Source: Chrysemys picta bellii (lineage: Eukaryota > Chordata > Testudines > Emydidae). Taken from it: 64,000 nt of DNA. Positions 1-11,526 of this stretch are shown one piece after another. The stretch is from NCBI RefSeq assembly GCF_011386835.1, contig NC_088805.1, positions 20,270,836 through 20,334,835 on the forward strand, read 5' to 3'. Position numbers and translations under genes: made by a program. Under the pieces are notes generated by a model. It was given only the letters and a program-made list of their open reading frames with translations, ran no database searches and was not told where the DNA came from. Each line of letters opens with the position of its first letter. The stretch's first letter is position 1.

Positions 1-213
1 GTCCATCACTATGGATTTCTTGGTCCTAGCCAGAGATGTTTATCTTGTCCTCTTTGCTCAGGGGTGTGAGATAATCTGAGAGGAACTGTAGGTTTGTAGG
101 AATTAAATACAAAACCTTACATACCATAGGAGTAGAAAAGGGGCTGCTTAAAACAGTGCAGGGAATTTTGAACCCGCTTGTGTTTGTTTTTGCTATCAAT
201 GAGTGACATTTAT

Positions 214-348
214 TCTGACCTGCAGAAGACCTCTGTGTGGCTCAAAAGCTTGTCTCTCTCCCCAACAGAAGTTGGTCCAATAAAAGAGATCACCTCACCC
301 ACCTTGTCCCTCCAATACCCTGGGATCAACACGGCTATAACAACACGG
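214..348 (+). repeat. Penelope-like retroelement 3' tail, family 1 (degenerate)
   Basis: This interspersed repeat matches, in reverse complement, the sequence around 9930-10030. Shared blocks include aagcttgtctctct and agaagttggtccaataaaag. It ends in an 'acacggcta' block like that of the tail at 5242. A short hairpin followed by an AAAAGC block (family form probably GAAAGC) sits near its left end. That layout resembles the hammerhead motif known from Penelope-like elements, but the core is decayed here. The repeat relationship is seen in the sequence; the class is inferred. Confidence 0.5.
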
Positions 349-3300
349 CGTGTTAAATTTAATCTAGTTAGTTTCTCTTTTTGAAAATGTTTCATCTTTA
401 TTATTTCAGCTTCAACACATTGGGACTTGGATGCGTGTCATACTTTTATCTAAAAATCCACTCATTGTTTGTATCAGTTGCTACTCAAAATTGCTTATTT
501 CTGCCCAACTCCAGAAAAGTGTGATTAAATGTTCTGGGTCATGTGCAACAACGCCCACATAAATTGGATGGCATAAGCCCCAGCTAGTTCATCCTCTTGG
601 GTATCCAGTATAACTCATTCAAAAAAATTAAATGTGTCAGATTTAAGCTTGTAGCCTTATAAAATGTTGTGCCAATTACCTTCTGTGGATGAGGAACTCA
701 TGCTCCCATGTGTCTGTTATGTTATAGCCCAAACGACCTAGGCTCATGTTGCAAGTGTGCTAGTTGGGGCTGCAGATGAGATGATAGGTGAGCATGATCA
801 CAATCATAAGTAGGAGGTGTGTACATCAATAACTTGCACACCTGAGCCAGTTGGACACAAACTCTGAGCCTAACAATGGAGGGTCATTAAACCTTGATAG
901 TCTTCTATTCAAATGGTGGCACCCTACATTAATTAGATAACTAATGCCCAGAAGAACCAGTCTGCCCAGCTGGACTGGTAACCCAGTAACTGATCATCTG
1001 CTGGCCGCGTGAGGCTGACCAGGGGGTCACCAGACAAAAGGACTGGAAATCTATAAAATGATCAGGTCAGTTATCTTACAGACTAGAACAGGAGGAGAAA
1101 CATAAGCTAGAGGAGTGAAATCCAGGAGTGGGAGCTCTGACCAAATCCCAAAGACCTCTCAAGAGCGGTGAGGAAACTGAGGCAGGAAACTGCACGCGTG
1201 TGTGTGTTTTGCATGGGTCTTTATATCTCTTGTGCTGTCTAAAGTAGAGTGGTTGTTTTTTAGAAATCTTTACTAAGTCTGGGTCCATTTGCTTCGTCTA
1301 AGGTGTCCCTGAGGGTTAAACTGTAACAAAGTGGAGCTCTGGGAAAGGGTGTGGATAAGCTACTGGGGTGTCTTGGAGGGTCTGCAGCACTGGTCCAGAT
1401 GGGGGCTTGAGTCCCACTTCCAGAATAGGTACCAGACAGTCTGTGCCAAGGAAATATCCCAGAGTGGCCAAAGAAAGAGCGATAAATGAAGCCTGCCCAG
1501 AGACCGAGAAGCTTAAAAGCACATAGGCCCAGCATGCGGGTCCTAACACAGAAGCCAGATGAGTGTCCAGCGGGGCCATCTCATACACACACAGTCCCAA
1601 TGCCTTCAGTGGCACGTCCTATGTGAACAAAGGGAGCAGGGGCTTGCCCCATATGTAGAGGAATGTTAGCCAGTTCTAATCATGTATGTCATTTGCTCCA
1701 GGCCTTTAAGTGTGGAGAATTTAAGTGGGGTTCCAGAGTGCATCCATTGGAGATTACTGTATCCCTCCTCTGTTTTCCAGCTTTAACCCATGACATTTGT
1801 TTTGGATGATCATGTCATGCTATATAAAGGTAATAGCTGCTAGATTAAAAGGCATTTTATAGAGTTTACAGTTTGCTAGTTTTATAGACTAGAATAAAAC
1901 ACAAAAATCTCAAGATGCATTTATTACTCCATAAGAAATTGAAGATGTTTTCTAGTTGCTGGAAAACACAGTACCGGAATGTGCATTAGTAGTATATAAC
2001 CATTTCAGTGATGATAACTCTACCTCTTTGGATGAGGTTCAGCAAATTCCGCCTTGTGGAAGCAACCTTATTTTTTTGAACTCCTGGATTAATTATCCTT
2101 AATTATGTTCTGTAATCTAGGGTTTAGCTTAATCTTCAGGCAAGCGAAGTTCTTCATCTTTCTGTTAGTTTTCCAGATTTGAGTGGAGCAGAAGGGAAAC
2201 GTTTATCAATTGAGAGAATTTCTGTTTTAGAGCAATTTATTTTATAGCTAGGGCTTCCATCAACCTCTCTGTTAAATCAAAGGTACTGGAATTTGTTACT
2301 GGGCTTTTTGACTAGTACGCCTATTTTGTCAACATACTTCAAAATCTTTAGAGCCTCTCTTTCAATCCTTATTCCTGGGATGGGGGTCTCACTCTTTTTC
2401 ATAGTGTGGCCCATATCTTAATGAGATGTCTCATGGACACCTTCTATCCCATTCATAGTCACCAGGCTCCATCTGCTCTGCACTCCCCTCCCTGCTGCCA
2501 TGTAACAGCCTCATGGCATCTACAGCAGTTGCTTACAAGGAAAAGTAAAACTAGTATTTCATTTATCTTTTAATGCAATGTAACAGCTGTCAGTAAGAAT
2601 GCAGCCTGTGACCATCCTCCTTACTGCAGACTTCCAGCATGTGCTTTGGAGACCATCAGTGTTCTATGAACCACCGTCCGGGAACCACTGACCAGGATCT
2701 CAGATTACTTCTGATCTAAACAAGCAAAGTTTCTGTGGCTAGTAGAATGGATGGGGCATAACAGCAGCACTGTGCAGTCCCTCTGTGTAGTGCTGTTAGT
2801 TGGGAGGACTGTAATCTGCTAATAAGAATTGGAGATTGAGTTGGAGACTGGTTTGTAACTTTCAAGAAACAAAGTAGTCAACATTAATCTGGATGTCTGA
2901 GTCCTGGGCTGTGAGACCTCCAAAGAATCAGAATGATTCCAAGCCAAAAATGAGGTTTTGTAACTAAAACCAGGTGAGTGACTAGCAATCATCAGGTCAA
3001 TGATGATGACACTTGAGAGAACGGCTTTTTATCCAATAGAGAAGAGCAATGAGATGAGTTGTGGCATAACTTGATTCCAACTTCATGATATTTTTATGCT
3101 GGAATTGGAGCAGGGATATGCATTTTTTTTTAATTGTGACAAAAATATTCCAGATTTTTGTCCAACATACCATTATTTTGTGAACTGTGCTGCCATGCTT
3201 GACATGATTCTGAAGTTTTCTATTGCGAGGGGCAAAAAACTCACCAAATAATTTTTTTCCCTCCGGTTCCCTGCAAAACCAGCAAAAAAGGCTGAATTCT

Positions 3301-4985
3301 CAGATTTTGCACAGAGTTCAAACACCGCCATGCACTTGTGAAAATCCCACCTGTTGTAATTAGGGGGCATTTTCAGATAGAGCTCTGCTAAGAATAACTT
3401 GAGCAGCAATTTGACCATTTGCACTGACCAGAACCCACCCATCTTGGGATGAAAAACCATCCCTCAAGCAGTGGACAATAGAGGATGGGTCATCCAGTCA
3501 AGAACTCAGTCAGCTGCTGGAAATTGTAAGAGACCTTTTTGACACAGTGAGTGTAGTGAGCATGTGCAGGTCTTCCCAGCAGAACTGAAGTAAAAATTAT
3601 TAAATTCAGCCTCTGTGTTTCATCCTCACTCAGTGATACAACTGAGAGCATCTTGAAAGTAGAGATGGAATCTTTACTCATGAAATCAATTTAGGATTAG
3701 TCCACTTCTCAGAATGAAACCATTTCCATTAGGAAAGGCTTTATCTTGCTTGCTCTGACATGGGCCAGAATGATATTGGTCAGAAAAGCATGTCTAAAGT
3801 TGGTTTGAGACATCATTTAACTGAGTAAAAAGGAGACCTTTGCACCACTTCAGACTTTGCTGCCATAAAAATGTCAGGTAGGTTTCCAGAGACAGCAGCA
3901 GTATCAGAAAGAATTTCCTCCATCTTGCTAGATGAGGGGGCCCATTTTCTATGAGGATTTAAAGACAAATAGAAAAGAAAATGCCTTCCCAAACAATAAA
4001 TTAATGGATCAAATATTTCTAAATGAAATTGGAATAGTGTCCATGTTTGTATTATCTTTTGCTGTCCAGAGCTGTCTCTGAGAGGGGGAAAAAGCTTAGT
4101 GAAAAGTAATTTCAGAGCCTTGACTGCTTTTTGATTACAATTCAGGATTACTGTTTTAATCATCGCTTATCAAGTAATACCACAAACCTCAGAGCATGAC
4201 CATCTTTCTCAGGGGAAGCCAGATTCAAAACCCAATTTTCAGCAATCCTTCCTCTTTCTCCCAAATTCGTCTAACAAATATGAAGGGATAATAATCTGTG
4301 ATATTACAAGAGACTTTAAGCAATGCCTGAGAGTCGCTGTGTTCTCAGGTTTCTTCTTACTGGGCATGTGCTTTTTGTTCAGTGGAAATGCTAGTCTGAG
4401 CAAGTCTGTATCTGCTGCAGATGGATTTTTCAAGGCAGCCTCCATTTGGGGCCTTGCATGTTATTTTGCATGCTACACCTTGTGCATGCAGATGGTTGAA
4501 ATTACACCTGCAGACTCATCCGTGTGCAAGTGGGGGTAACATCGCTACTTTCCATTTTTATATGCAGATAGGAGCGGTCCAAGCAAACCTGCTCACAATG
4601 GGGTGTGTGTGTGTGTGTGCGCGCATTAACAGATAGAGCCCTGAAAGACGTTATAATTAAAGGATGGATTTAAATTCAAATTAAGGACACCAACTTTGCA
4701 CGCATCTGCCAGGGTAGTGGCTGGGTAGCAGCACTGAAGAGAGAGGAGAGAAACTGGTGATGTTCTTGGTTTTCCAGTCCTCATCAGCAGGTCCACAGTG
4801 AAATGGCTGTAGAAGGAAACACCAATCCTGAAGAGATCACTGATTTTTAAGGGGCAGTCTTATTGGACAAGGTCTTGAAATCATTACACTGTTCAAATGA
4901 CCTTTGAATTCATAAGAATCCGAATAATGGGCACTGCCAAGAAATCCAAGATGTCTGCCGCAGGGAACCTCAAGAGGCAGTGTGT
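349..4985. other. Non-coding DNA, no supported gene
   Basis: Open frames here are short (up to about 116 codons), lack recognisable domains and look like chance frames. A short TG run (4603-4620) is the only simple repeat of note. I see no RNA gene and no clear transposon end. Confidence 0.5.
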
Positions 4986-5060
4986 TCCCGTGAATAGCCC
5001 ACTGACCTGGGATTCCAGAGACCTGGGTTCTGGTTCTGCCTGTGACCTTGAACAAATGGG
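4986..5060 (+). repeat. MIR-like SINE fragment
   Basis: The order 'cccactgacctgggattcc', 'gacctgggttctggttctgcc', 'tgaccttgaacaa' follows the MIR core and its 'tgtgaccttgggcaa' block. It is old and diverged, and abuts a CR1-type tail. Confidence 0.5.
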
Positions 5061-5061
5061 T

Positions 5062-5158
5062 GGGTGAGATTCTGTGGCCTGCGTTGTGCAGGAGGTCGGA
5101 CTAGACAATTATAATGGTCCCTTCTGACCTTAAAGTCTATATTCTGTGATTTTATGAT
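5062..5158 (+). repeat. CR1-type 3' tail
   Basis: The stretch 'caggaggtcggactagaca', followed by 'ggtcccttctgacctta' and ending in ATTCTGTGA-like units, is the usual 3' end of amniote CR1 LINEs and of SINEs that borrow it. No coding part is attached, so either a severely truncated CR1 or a SINE tail is possible. Confidence 0.65.
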
Positions 5159-5241
5159 TAAGTCATTATGCCTCTGTTTCTCCTTCCATCCTTAATCTGT
5201 TTAGCCTGTAAACTCTTCAGAGCTGCAACAGTCTTTTTTTG

Positions 5242-5427
5242 ACAGGTTTCAGAGTAACAGCCGTGTTAGTCTGTATCCGCAAAAAGAAGAACAGGAGTAC
5301 TTGTGGCACCTTAGAGACTAACAAATTTATTAGAGCATAAGCTTTCGTGGACAAGTGGGCTGTAGTCCACGAAAGCTTATGCTCTAATAAATTTGTTAGT
5401 CTCTAAGGTGCCACAAGTACTCCTGTT
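5242..5427. mobile_element. Fold-back Penelope-like insertion with perfect 63-bp inverted arms and 12-bp TSD
   Basis: Arms 5290-5352 and 5365-5427 are exact reverse complements over 63 bp, separated by a 12-bp loop (5353-5364). The unit is flanked by a perfect 12-bp direct repeat (agtctttttttg at 5230-5241 and 5428-5439), the mark of one target-primed insertion. The left half is the minus-strand tail, running on to the 'ggtttcagagtaacag' terminus. The right half is a plus-strand copy that stops at cctgtt. In the right half a helix (GTGGGC/GTCCAC), GAAA and AGC-TTAT-GCT follow in the order of hammerhead helix II, box II and helix III. The expected CUGANGA box upstream is replaced by the inversion junction. 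The structure is seen directly; the Penelope and hammerhead assignment is inference from known families. Confidence 0.8.
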
Positions 5428-5451
5428 AGTCTTTTTTTGGTGAGTTTGTAC

Positions 5452-5593
5452 CAGTGCTTAATTTGTAATGAAAGAGGTGCCGGGACTCAAGCAATTCTTT
5501 TTACTTTCATTACCGATGCGGCAAGCCCAGAGGTGCCAGAGCTATAAAGTGCCAAGCAGAAGGGTGTCGAGGCGCAGCTCTAGCACAAATTAA
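5452..5593. mobile_element. Small hAT-like non-autonomous element
   Basis: The left end cagtgcttaatttgt has a partial inverted partner, acaaattaa, at the right end. An exact 8-bp direct repeat (gtttgtac) lies at 5444-5451 and 5594-5601, the size hAT transposases create. The right terminus seems to lack about 6 bp of the inverted repeat. It sits only 13 bp beyond the right TSD of the fold-back insertion. Confidence 0.6.
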
Positions 5594-5601
5594 GTTTGTA
5601 C

Positions 5602-6965
5602 AGTGCCTAAGGCGATGGGGTCCCTACTGTAATACAAAAAGCAATGAGGAAGAGAGCAGTAATGGGAGCACACATCCAGCTCACAATAAGGACCTGATCC
5701 TAAACCCACTGAAGTTAGTGGGACTCTCAGTCCTTATTTATTGAAGGGTCCTTAATCTGCCCCTCACTCTCCACTCCCAAGTGCTTGCATCTAATTAAAG
5801 TAAATGGACTGGTTATGACCACAATTGATTTTTGGCTGAATTATTTAAATCCCAGTCGTAAATGTTAGGGATGGAAAAGGCCTAATAGATCGTTATGTTA
5901 ATTTCCTTCCAAAAGCAGGATACAACCCCCAGATGGAAGTGTCCTGCATGAAATTGACATTACCTATGATCTTAGCCAAAAAGCTTAGAAGAAGCTGTTG
6001 CCTTGTTACCTGTTAAGGGAGCCCAAGGGTGAGTTTTATTCAAGAGTTAATTTACATGTGGTATATTTGCCTGCAGGTACATTTCAAATGCATGTAACTA
6101 CAGCTCACTCAAGTACTGCCAGTTCACTTGGAGGTTAGTGAAATGGTGCCAAGGCAGGAGCGTTTATAAACAAATTACTACTCATCCCTTTACGAAACGT
6201 GCTTAGAATGAGGCACTAAGTGGTGGTAATGAATTGATAAATGGCTGAAAAGGGAGCAGGTGAATTGGTACATGTCCAGCTTCCAGGAGAAATTCAGGGA
6301 GAAAAACCTCAATCAGAATGTTGGGCCAGATTCTCAGCTGGAGTAAAGCAGCGTAGCTTCAGGGAAGCAAATAGACCAATGCTGATATACACCAGTTGAG
6401 AGTTTCAAGAATGGCAGGATGGCATCAGTTTAATGCATCACAGGGCCAAACGGAAAAGTGTCTAGATGCTTAGACAATTTAGTGACTCTTACTTCACCAG
6501 GATTGTATCTAGTAGGAAGGATAAGCTAAGTCGTCACGTTCCTCTGCTTGGCTTATTCCTTCACATCTTTCCACTTATGAGCAAAGATGCTCATTCAAGT
6601 CGTTCTTTGCACCAAATATTAAAGTCTGTAAAAAAAAACGTTTTCAGGCAGACTGAATATTTACTCTGCTGCTGCCTGGGGACTCTGTGACCCTGGGACA
6701 TTACTCCTAGGAAGTTGTACCTCTTAGTGCCCATCCAGAAAACTCTCTGGATTTTCTTTAGGTGCTGCCTGGTGGATACGTGATCTGATGAAAAATCACC
6801 GATGATGTGAGGGATTCATGATCTTTACTACTCTACTTTTTGTCTGAGATGCCTTAACCAGCAGGATGTGGCACAGATGGATAAGTCTTCCACCAGAGAT
6901 GAGTCCCATTTTTCCAGGTTGTGAAGAGCTTTCAATCTACTTTCCAGAAAAAAACAAACTCGGAG
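5602..6965. other. Non-coding DNA with one palindromic repeat
   Basis: There is no supported gene. A diverged copy of the 'cagctggtgtaaat' palindromic repeat lies at about 6319-6401 (gggccagattctcagctgg to acaccagttgagag). Confidence 0.4.
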
Positions 6966-7012
6966 CTATTAGCTGAGGTGACAGGGGGGGAAGGGAGGGA
7001 GGGGCATGCAGG

Positions 7013-7176
7013 GTCATGTGTCCTCCCCAGATTTCTCCGCACGCCTCTGGCAGGGACACCCTCCCCCCACTGCACAGACACAAGGAAAATGCCACTGCCA
7101 GGGCGAGTGCTGCCTCCTCACTTCTGGACGTCCCCACTAGCGGCATCCCAGGAAATCTGGGGGGGGGGACATGTGA
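7013..7176. repeat. Inverted repeat pair in GC-rich segment
   Basis: The segment catgtgtcctccccagattt (from 7014) is a near reverse complement of the segment at 7150-7175 (ggaaatctgggg, then catgtgacc after a G run). The interval between is GC-rich and has no recognisable product. It could be the terminal repeats of a decayed cut-and-paste element. No target duplication was found. Confidence 0.4.
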
Positions 7177-7301
7177 CCTCCCCAGAACCTTTCATTTATG
7201 TCCCCCCTCCACTAGCCACCGCTACGTGTCGCCTCTGGGGAGGTGTGGCTGGTATGGTGAGTGCAGCAGCAGAGTGGGCAATCGGGTGGCAAATGGCTTG
7301 T

Positions 7302-7490
7302 TGGGCGGAGGGATAGCTCAGTGGTTTGAGCATTGGCCTGCTAAACCCAGGGTTGTGAGTTGAATCCTTGAGGGGGCCACTTAGGGATCTGGGGCAAAAT
7401 CAGTACTTGGTCCTGCTAGCGAAGGCAGGGGGCTGGACTCAATGACCTTTCAAGGTCCCTTCCAGTTCTGTGAGATAGGATATCTCCATA
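7302..7490 (+). mobile_element. Cry I-type tRNA-derived SINE
   Basis: The head contains a tRNA-like A box (gatagctcagtggtttgagc) and B box (gggttgtgagttgaatcc), the internal RNA polymerase III promoter. The tail (ggactcaatgacc, aaggtcccttccag, tgagatagga) resembles a CR1 3' end, which in this SINE class recruits a LINE's reverse transcriptase. The layout is that of the cryptodiran turtle Cry I / tortoise PolIII SINE and is a strong taxonomic marker. Compare the copy at 61421. Confidence 0.85.
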
Positions 7491-8065
7491 TAATAATACA
7501 TTTTGGTGCAGCTTGGTCTGGTACCATTCAGGGAGTTGGATGCTCTAGCAAAGGAGCTGCATTCAACCAGCTGCAGTCTGGATGCATGACCCTCTAGGCT
7601 GGTGAAAACCTGGGGGAAGCGATGGGGGGCAGTATCACAGTCACTATTGAAGGAGATTGTTAGCGCTTCTTTTTAGGAAGGCAGGATGCCAATGACCCTT
7701 AGCCACCGCCTGGGTAGGGTGGAGTTAAGTTAAACTCAGAGTTCTTTGTCCTCCACATCCTAGGGAGGGCCAAGATCAGTTGTAAGGGGGATGTAGTAAA
7801 GCTAGAGACTTCCAGAAAGAATGTCGTTTGTTAGATGTCTGCTGAAGGACATCTATCGGTTCTGTATCGGCTCCCACAACTGCTAGGCCCCTGATCAAGG
7901 AGTTATGTTTAGATGCTGACATGCTCCCTAATTATCACCCAGTTCCAAATTTTCCCTTCCTAGGAATATGGGGACGTCGGGCGTCAGCTTCAGCCACGTT
8001 TAGAGTCCATAAACTTTCTTGATCTTTACTGATAAATTTTAGACATGGGTTTGGCCTGGAGATAG

Positions 8066-8150
8066 TGGGTCCTGATTCTGATCTCCTTTGCACCCATGTA
8101 GAAACTCTGTTGAAATCAGTAGAGTTCCATCAGTGTAAAGTGTGGTGAAA
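8066..8150. repeat. Palindromic dispersed repeat
   Basis: The segment from 'gtgggtcctgattctgatc' to 'gtgtaaagtgtgg' holds the degenerate centre 'ctctgttgaaatcagtagag' typical of the palindromic repeats scattered over the window. Confidence 0.4.
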
Positions 8151-8425
8151 TTTAGAACAAAATTAGGTCCTGAACTTCAGCGGATGACTTATTCTTAGCC
8201 ACGGATGAAGGAAAGCTGTCTGTACTGATTTGATTAGATTTGCCAGCAGTCTCCCATGCTGCTGTGGAAGGGGATCCCCTACAATATGTCTGCCCCTGCC
8301 TGTCTGAGGGATTCCACAATGTGGCGTTCAGTAAATTCCCTTTCTCCATAAGGAGAGACAAATGTGAGGTACCGCATCTCATCATATCTGATCAGTAGGT
8401 ATCCAAGGCCTGTAGGATTGCTTGA

Positions 8426-8768
8426 GAGTAGAGATGGGTAATTCCATTTGGTAGAGCATTTTGCTATTTCAAAATTTTGGTTTCTTCTGATTTGAAATGA
8501 AAACCAACATTTTCAAAATTCTCCACAAAAGGGGGTAGAGCCCTGGAGCTGTGAACCCTGGGGTTCCTGACTCAGAGGTATCCATCCGGCAGGCTGACCT
8601 CTGAAAGCCCTGGCTCCCCAGCAAGGAAGCTGCCCCTGAACTGGCAGGAGACCCTGTCTGGTTTCCAGAGAAACTTGGTCAAAATTGAACCATCTCCATG
8701 GAACGTTTCAATTTAGATTAATCGACCAAAAACGGTTTCATCTGAATTTTTCCAACCAGCTCTAACAT
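8426..8768. mobile_element. Decayed element with 'tagagctggttggaaaa' ends
   Basis: The right end (tttttccaaccagctctaa) is an inverted match to the left end (gtagagatgggtaattcc). The interior holds A/T-rich blocks and a GC-rich centre. Other likely members lie at 28794-29039, about 31398-31520, 34612-34718 and 55590-55912. No intact target duplication was identified, so the class is left open. Confidence 0.45.
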
Positions 8769-9582
8769 GGGAGGTGTATGGCCAATATGACGCCAGTGGG
8801 CGCAGAAGAGGAAGCCCTGTCTGTCCTTTCCATTTATCCCAGATTGTGCCAGATTTTCTGTACTTTCTTAGCACATGCCTGCTACTCTGCAGTCAATGGG
8901 TTTGCCCCACTGCTGTGACCGTAGCCCACAGAATTTTGTTTTAGTCCCTATGATGTTGATATAATTGGACACCGTCCAGACTATTAAGCTCCAAATGTAA
9001 TCTATAGAACCACTCACTTCTGTTTGCAAAATGCATGTAATTCTTCATCTGCTCCCGCCGCCTTCCTAAAAGAAATGCCTCAGCATACTTAAAAACAAAA
9101 CCAAATACATCAATGCCAGCAGCCCAGCACACATGAATGCCCCTCAATAAGCAAACAACTGTGCTTGGGTGATGGAGGGAAAGAGAGAAATTGATAAAGA
9201 AATAAATTTTAGTTTCAGGCTTCCTAGGGCCTGGTTTAAGAACAACGGAGTAAAAATGAAGCCAGACATTTTTTTTTTTAAATCGTGAAAAATACCTTGA
9301 CGATTTCCTGCTAACTTAAACGATTTGCTGCCTGCAGAAGCAAGAGGAGAGCCCTTGGGATGAGTGTTGTATTCAGTTATTATTCTGGAGCTTCCATCGC
9401 CAAACTGTTTCTGAGGTATGTATTTACCTTAATTTGTCATGAAGCATGACACTAGAATCACTTTAAATGTGCTGACCAGAGCAACTGAGAGCTTCTTGTT
9501 ATGGTATCATTTCTAGGAGTGTCCTGTTATGGCAGGCATCCCCAGGTGGTGCATTTACACACAGTCTTCCAAGTTCTTTTTC
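8769..9582. other. Non-coding DNA, nothing recognised
   Basis: No gene, RNA gene or clear repeat was identified. Short open frames are unsupported. Confidence 0.4.
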
Positions 9583-9585
9583 TTA

Positions 9586-9879
9586 GGCAGGTCTACACTT
9601 ACCGTGAATCAACTCTGCAGCGATCGATCCACTGGGGGTCAATTTAGCAGGTCTAGTGAAGACCTGCTAAACTGATCGCAGATCGCTCTCCCGTCGACTC
9701 CAGTTCTCCACCGGAACGAGAAGCATAAGGTAAGTCGACAGGCGAGTTTCTCCCGTCAACCCGGCGTGATGCAGACACCATAATAAGTCGACCTAAGTTA
9801 CGTCGACTCCAGCTACATTATTCAAGTAGCTGGAGTTGCGCAACTTAGGTTGACTTAACCCCACAGTATAGACCTGCCC
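9586..9879. mobile_element. Harbinger-type MITE, 294 bp
   Basis: Terminal inverted repeats (ggcaggtctacact at the left; agtatagacctgcc at the right) are flanked by TTA at 9583-9585 and 9880-9882. TTA/TAA target sites are typical of PIF/Harbinger. The interior has internal inverted blocks such as tccagctacattattcaag against agtagctgga, and no coding capacity. It was probably mobilised in trans by a Harbinger transposase such as the source of the relic at 39755. Confidence 0.7.
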
Positions 9880-9925
9880 TTACTGTGAGAGCACATTTTG
9901 ATTCTGGGGAAGACAAGCTGGATGG

Positions 9926-10250
9926 TTAGAGAGATGAGGTAATATCTTTTATTGGACTAACTTCTGCTGGTGAGAGAGACAAGCTTTTGAGCCACATGGA
10001 GCTCTGCTTCAGCTGGGTGCTGGTTAGTTTTGAGTTATACAAGGCTTTTTGTAAAGACAGCTTCTGGGTAAGGGGAGCTGTGCAAGCAACAGGAGAACTT
10101 GATCTCTGCCTTGTGCTCTGATTAGAGTTAATTCTTGGGGCAGAGTCGGTCTCTGGAAATTGGGTATTGGTGTTGGGCTGAGATTCCTGAAAAACGGGGG
10201 TGTGCTGCATGCAATTTGTGGCCACCTCTGTTTCTTCTTTTGACTAGGAC
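9926..10250 (-). repeat. Penelope-like tail, family 1, minus-strand copy
   Basis: The reverse complement of about 9926-10030 matches the repeat at 214-348 (aagcttgtctctctc, ccaataaaagatattacctc). The minus strand stays open for 99 codons over 9926-10225, but the product has no motif I recognise. The extent beyond 10030 is uncertain. Confidence 0.5.
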
Positions 10251-11300
10251 TCGTGTATGTGTGTAAATAAAACTAGTTACGTTAGTGACGTGGAGTCGGG
10301 AGTAGATTCCAGAGGTGTGACACTGGTGTCAGTTGAAGGAGCAGCAGTACAGTAAACAAACAAAACGTTACTGACGCGCGGACGAAAGAGTAACAGAATT
10401 CTGTGTCAGGATCTAAGGCACATGCTGAGGGACTAGGGCATAGGTACATCTAGGCCCGGAATTGACTAGCACATATATGGTCAAGATGGTGCAAAGAACC
10501 TCCTTTCCTCATGCGCCCCAGGCAGGCTACAGCCAAAACTGCAGTCCCTTTGCTCTTCTAAGTGCAGACTTCTCTGCTAGCAACTCGTGGGTACACACTG
10601 CCCCTAGAGGAGGCAGGCCTATCCTCTCAACAGACAGCGTAGCTTGACCAGGTGTGAATCCTTCTGAGGAACTGCAAAATATGTGCACCACGCATTTCTA
10701 GCAGGCATTGTTTCCTGGAGAGTTTTGCTGGGTAATGTGACGCCTTCCCTGCCTCTAATCTGACCCTGGGTGTAATACTGGTAGGTACAATCTGGCCCTA
10801 AAACAGCCTGCTTCTTTAAATCCAAGTGTCAGACAGTAGATTGCAGCTGAAATAAAAATGTTGGCTCATGCAATAAGTTCTGGTTTAACACTCAGATCAC
10901 TGAGATGGAAAGAATTCACTGTGTAGCAGACAAGAGATTGGAGCTAGCAGGGCTGAGCTCCAGTGACCCCAAAAAAGCAGCTAATCTTGCTGCAAATTAG
11001 TGGGCACTCAACAAGCGCGGAGCATTTTATGAGGCCGAAGGAGGGGGCTGGATTTGCCAAAAGGATCATTAATGAGTTAGTGGCTTTTCAGTTGCGGACA
11101 GGGGGATGGACTTAGTTCCTGGTCGTTACTTTACTTCTGAATATACAACAGTGACTGAGCATTTGGGGTACAGGGTGAAATCCTGCCCTGTAGATTTCAG
11201 GGGTGCTAAGCAGGGCAGAGGACACAAGAAGACACATATATATTTCTGTGTTAGGTTCTTACATGTTCCACAGCACCGTAATGTCTGAGCACCTCAGTCT
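10251..11300. other. Non-coding DNA, nothing recognised
   Basis: Only short chance frames are present. No repeat family was assigned with confidence. Confidence 0.4.
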
Positions 11301-11302
11301 TC

Positions 11303-11500
11303 GGTGCATTTATCCTCATAACACTCCTGTGAGGTAAGGAAATACTCTTATCCCTATATTGTGAATGGGGAATCTGAGGCGCAGACAGGCCAGATTTTTC
11401 AAGCTATTTGGGTGCAGATTGGCACATAGGCACTTTGGAAAATCTCACTAGGTGCCTGAATACCTTGGAAAAACCTGGCCCTATGTGCGTTGTCCAAGGT
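11303..11500 (-). repeat. MIR-like SINE, left part, split by LTR element
   Basis: The blocks 'catttatcctcataacac', 'gtgaggtaagg', 'aatctgaggcgcagacagg' and 'gtccaaggtcacacagtgg' follow the reverse complement of MIR. The expected continuation (cccaggctagcaccctaac) appears only at about 13195. The intervening 1.7 kb is the gypsy-type element. A second dispersed palindromic repeat (about 11385-11485) overlaps the middle. Confidence 0.6.
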
Positions 11501-11526
11501 CACACAGTGGCACTGAAGCGACATTG

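Noticed and set aside
7302..7380. tRNA gene (A and B boxes present)
   Set aside because: The tRNA-like part cannot fold into a full cloverleaf with a proper acceptor stem. It is fused to a CR1-like tail, so it is a SINE head; the same applies at 61421.
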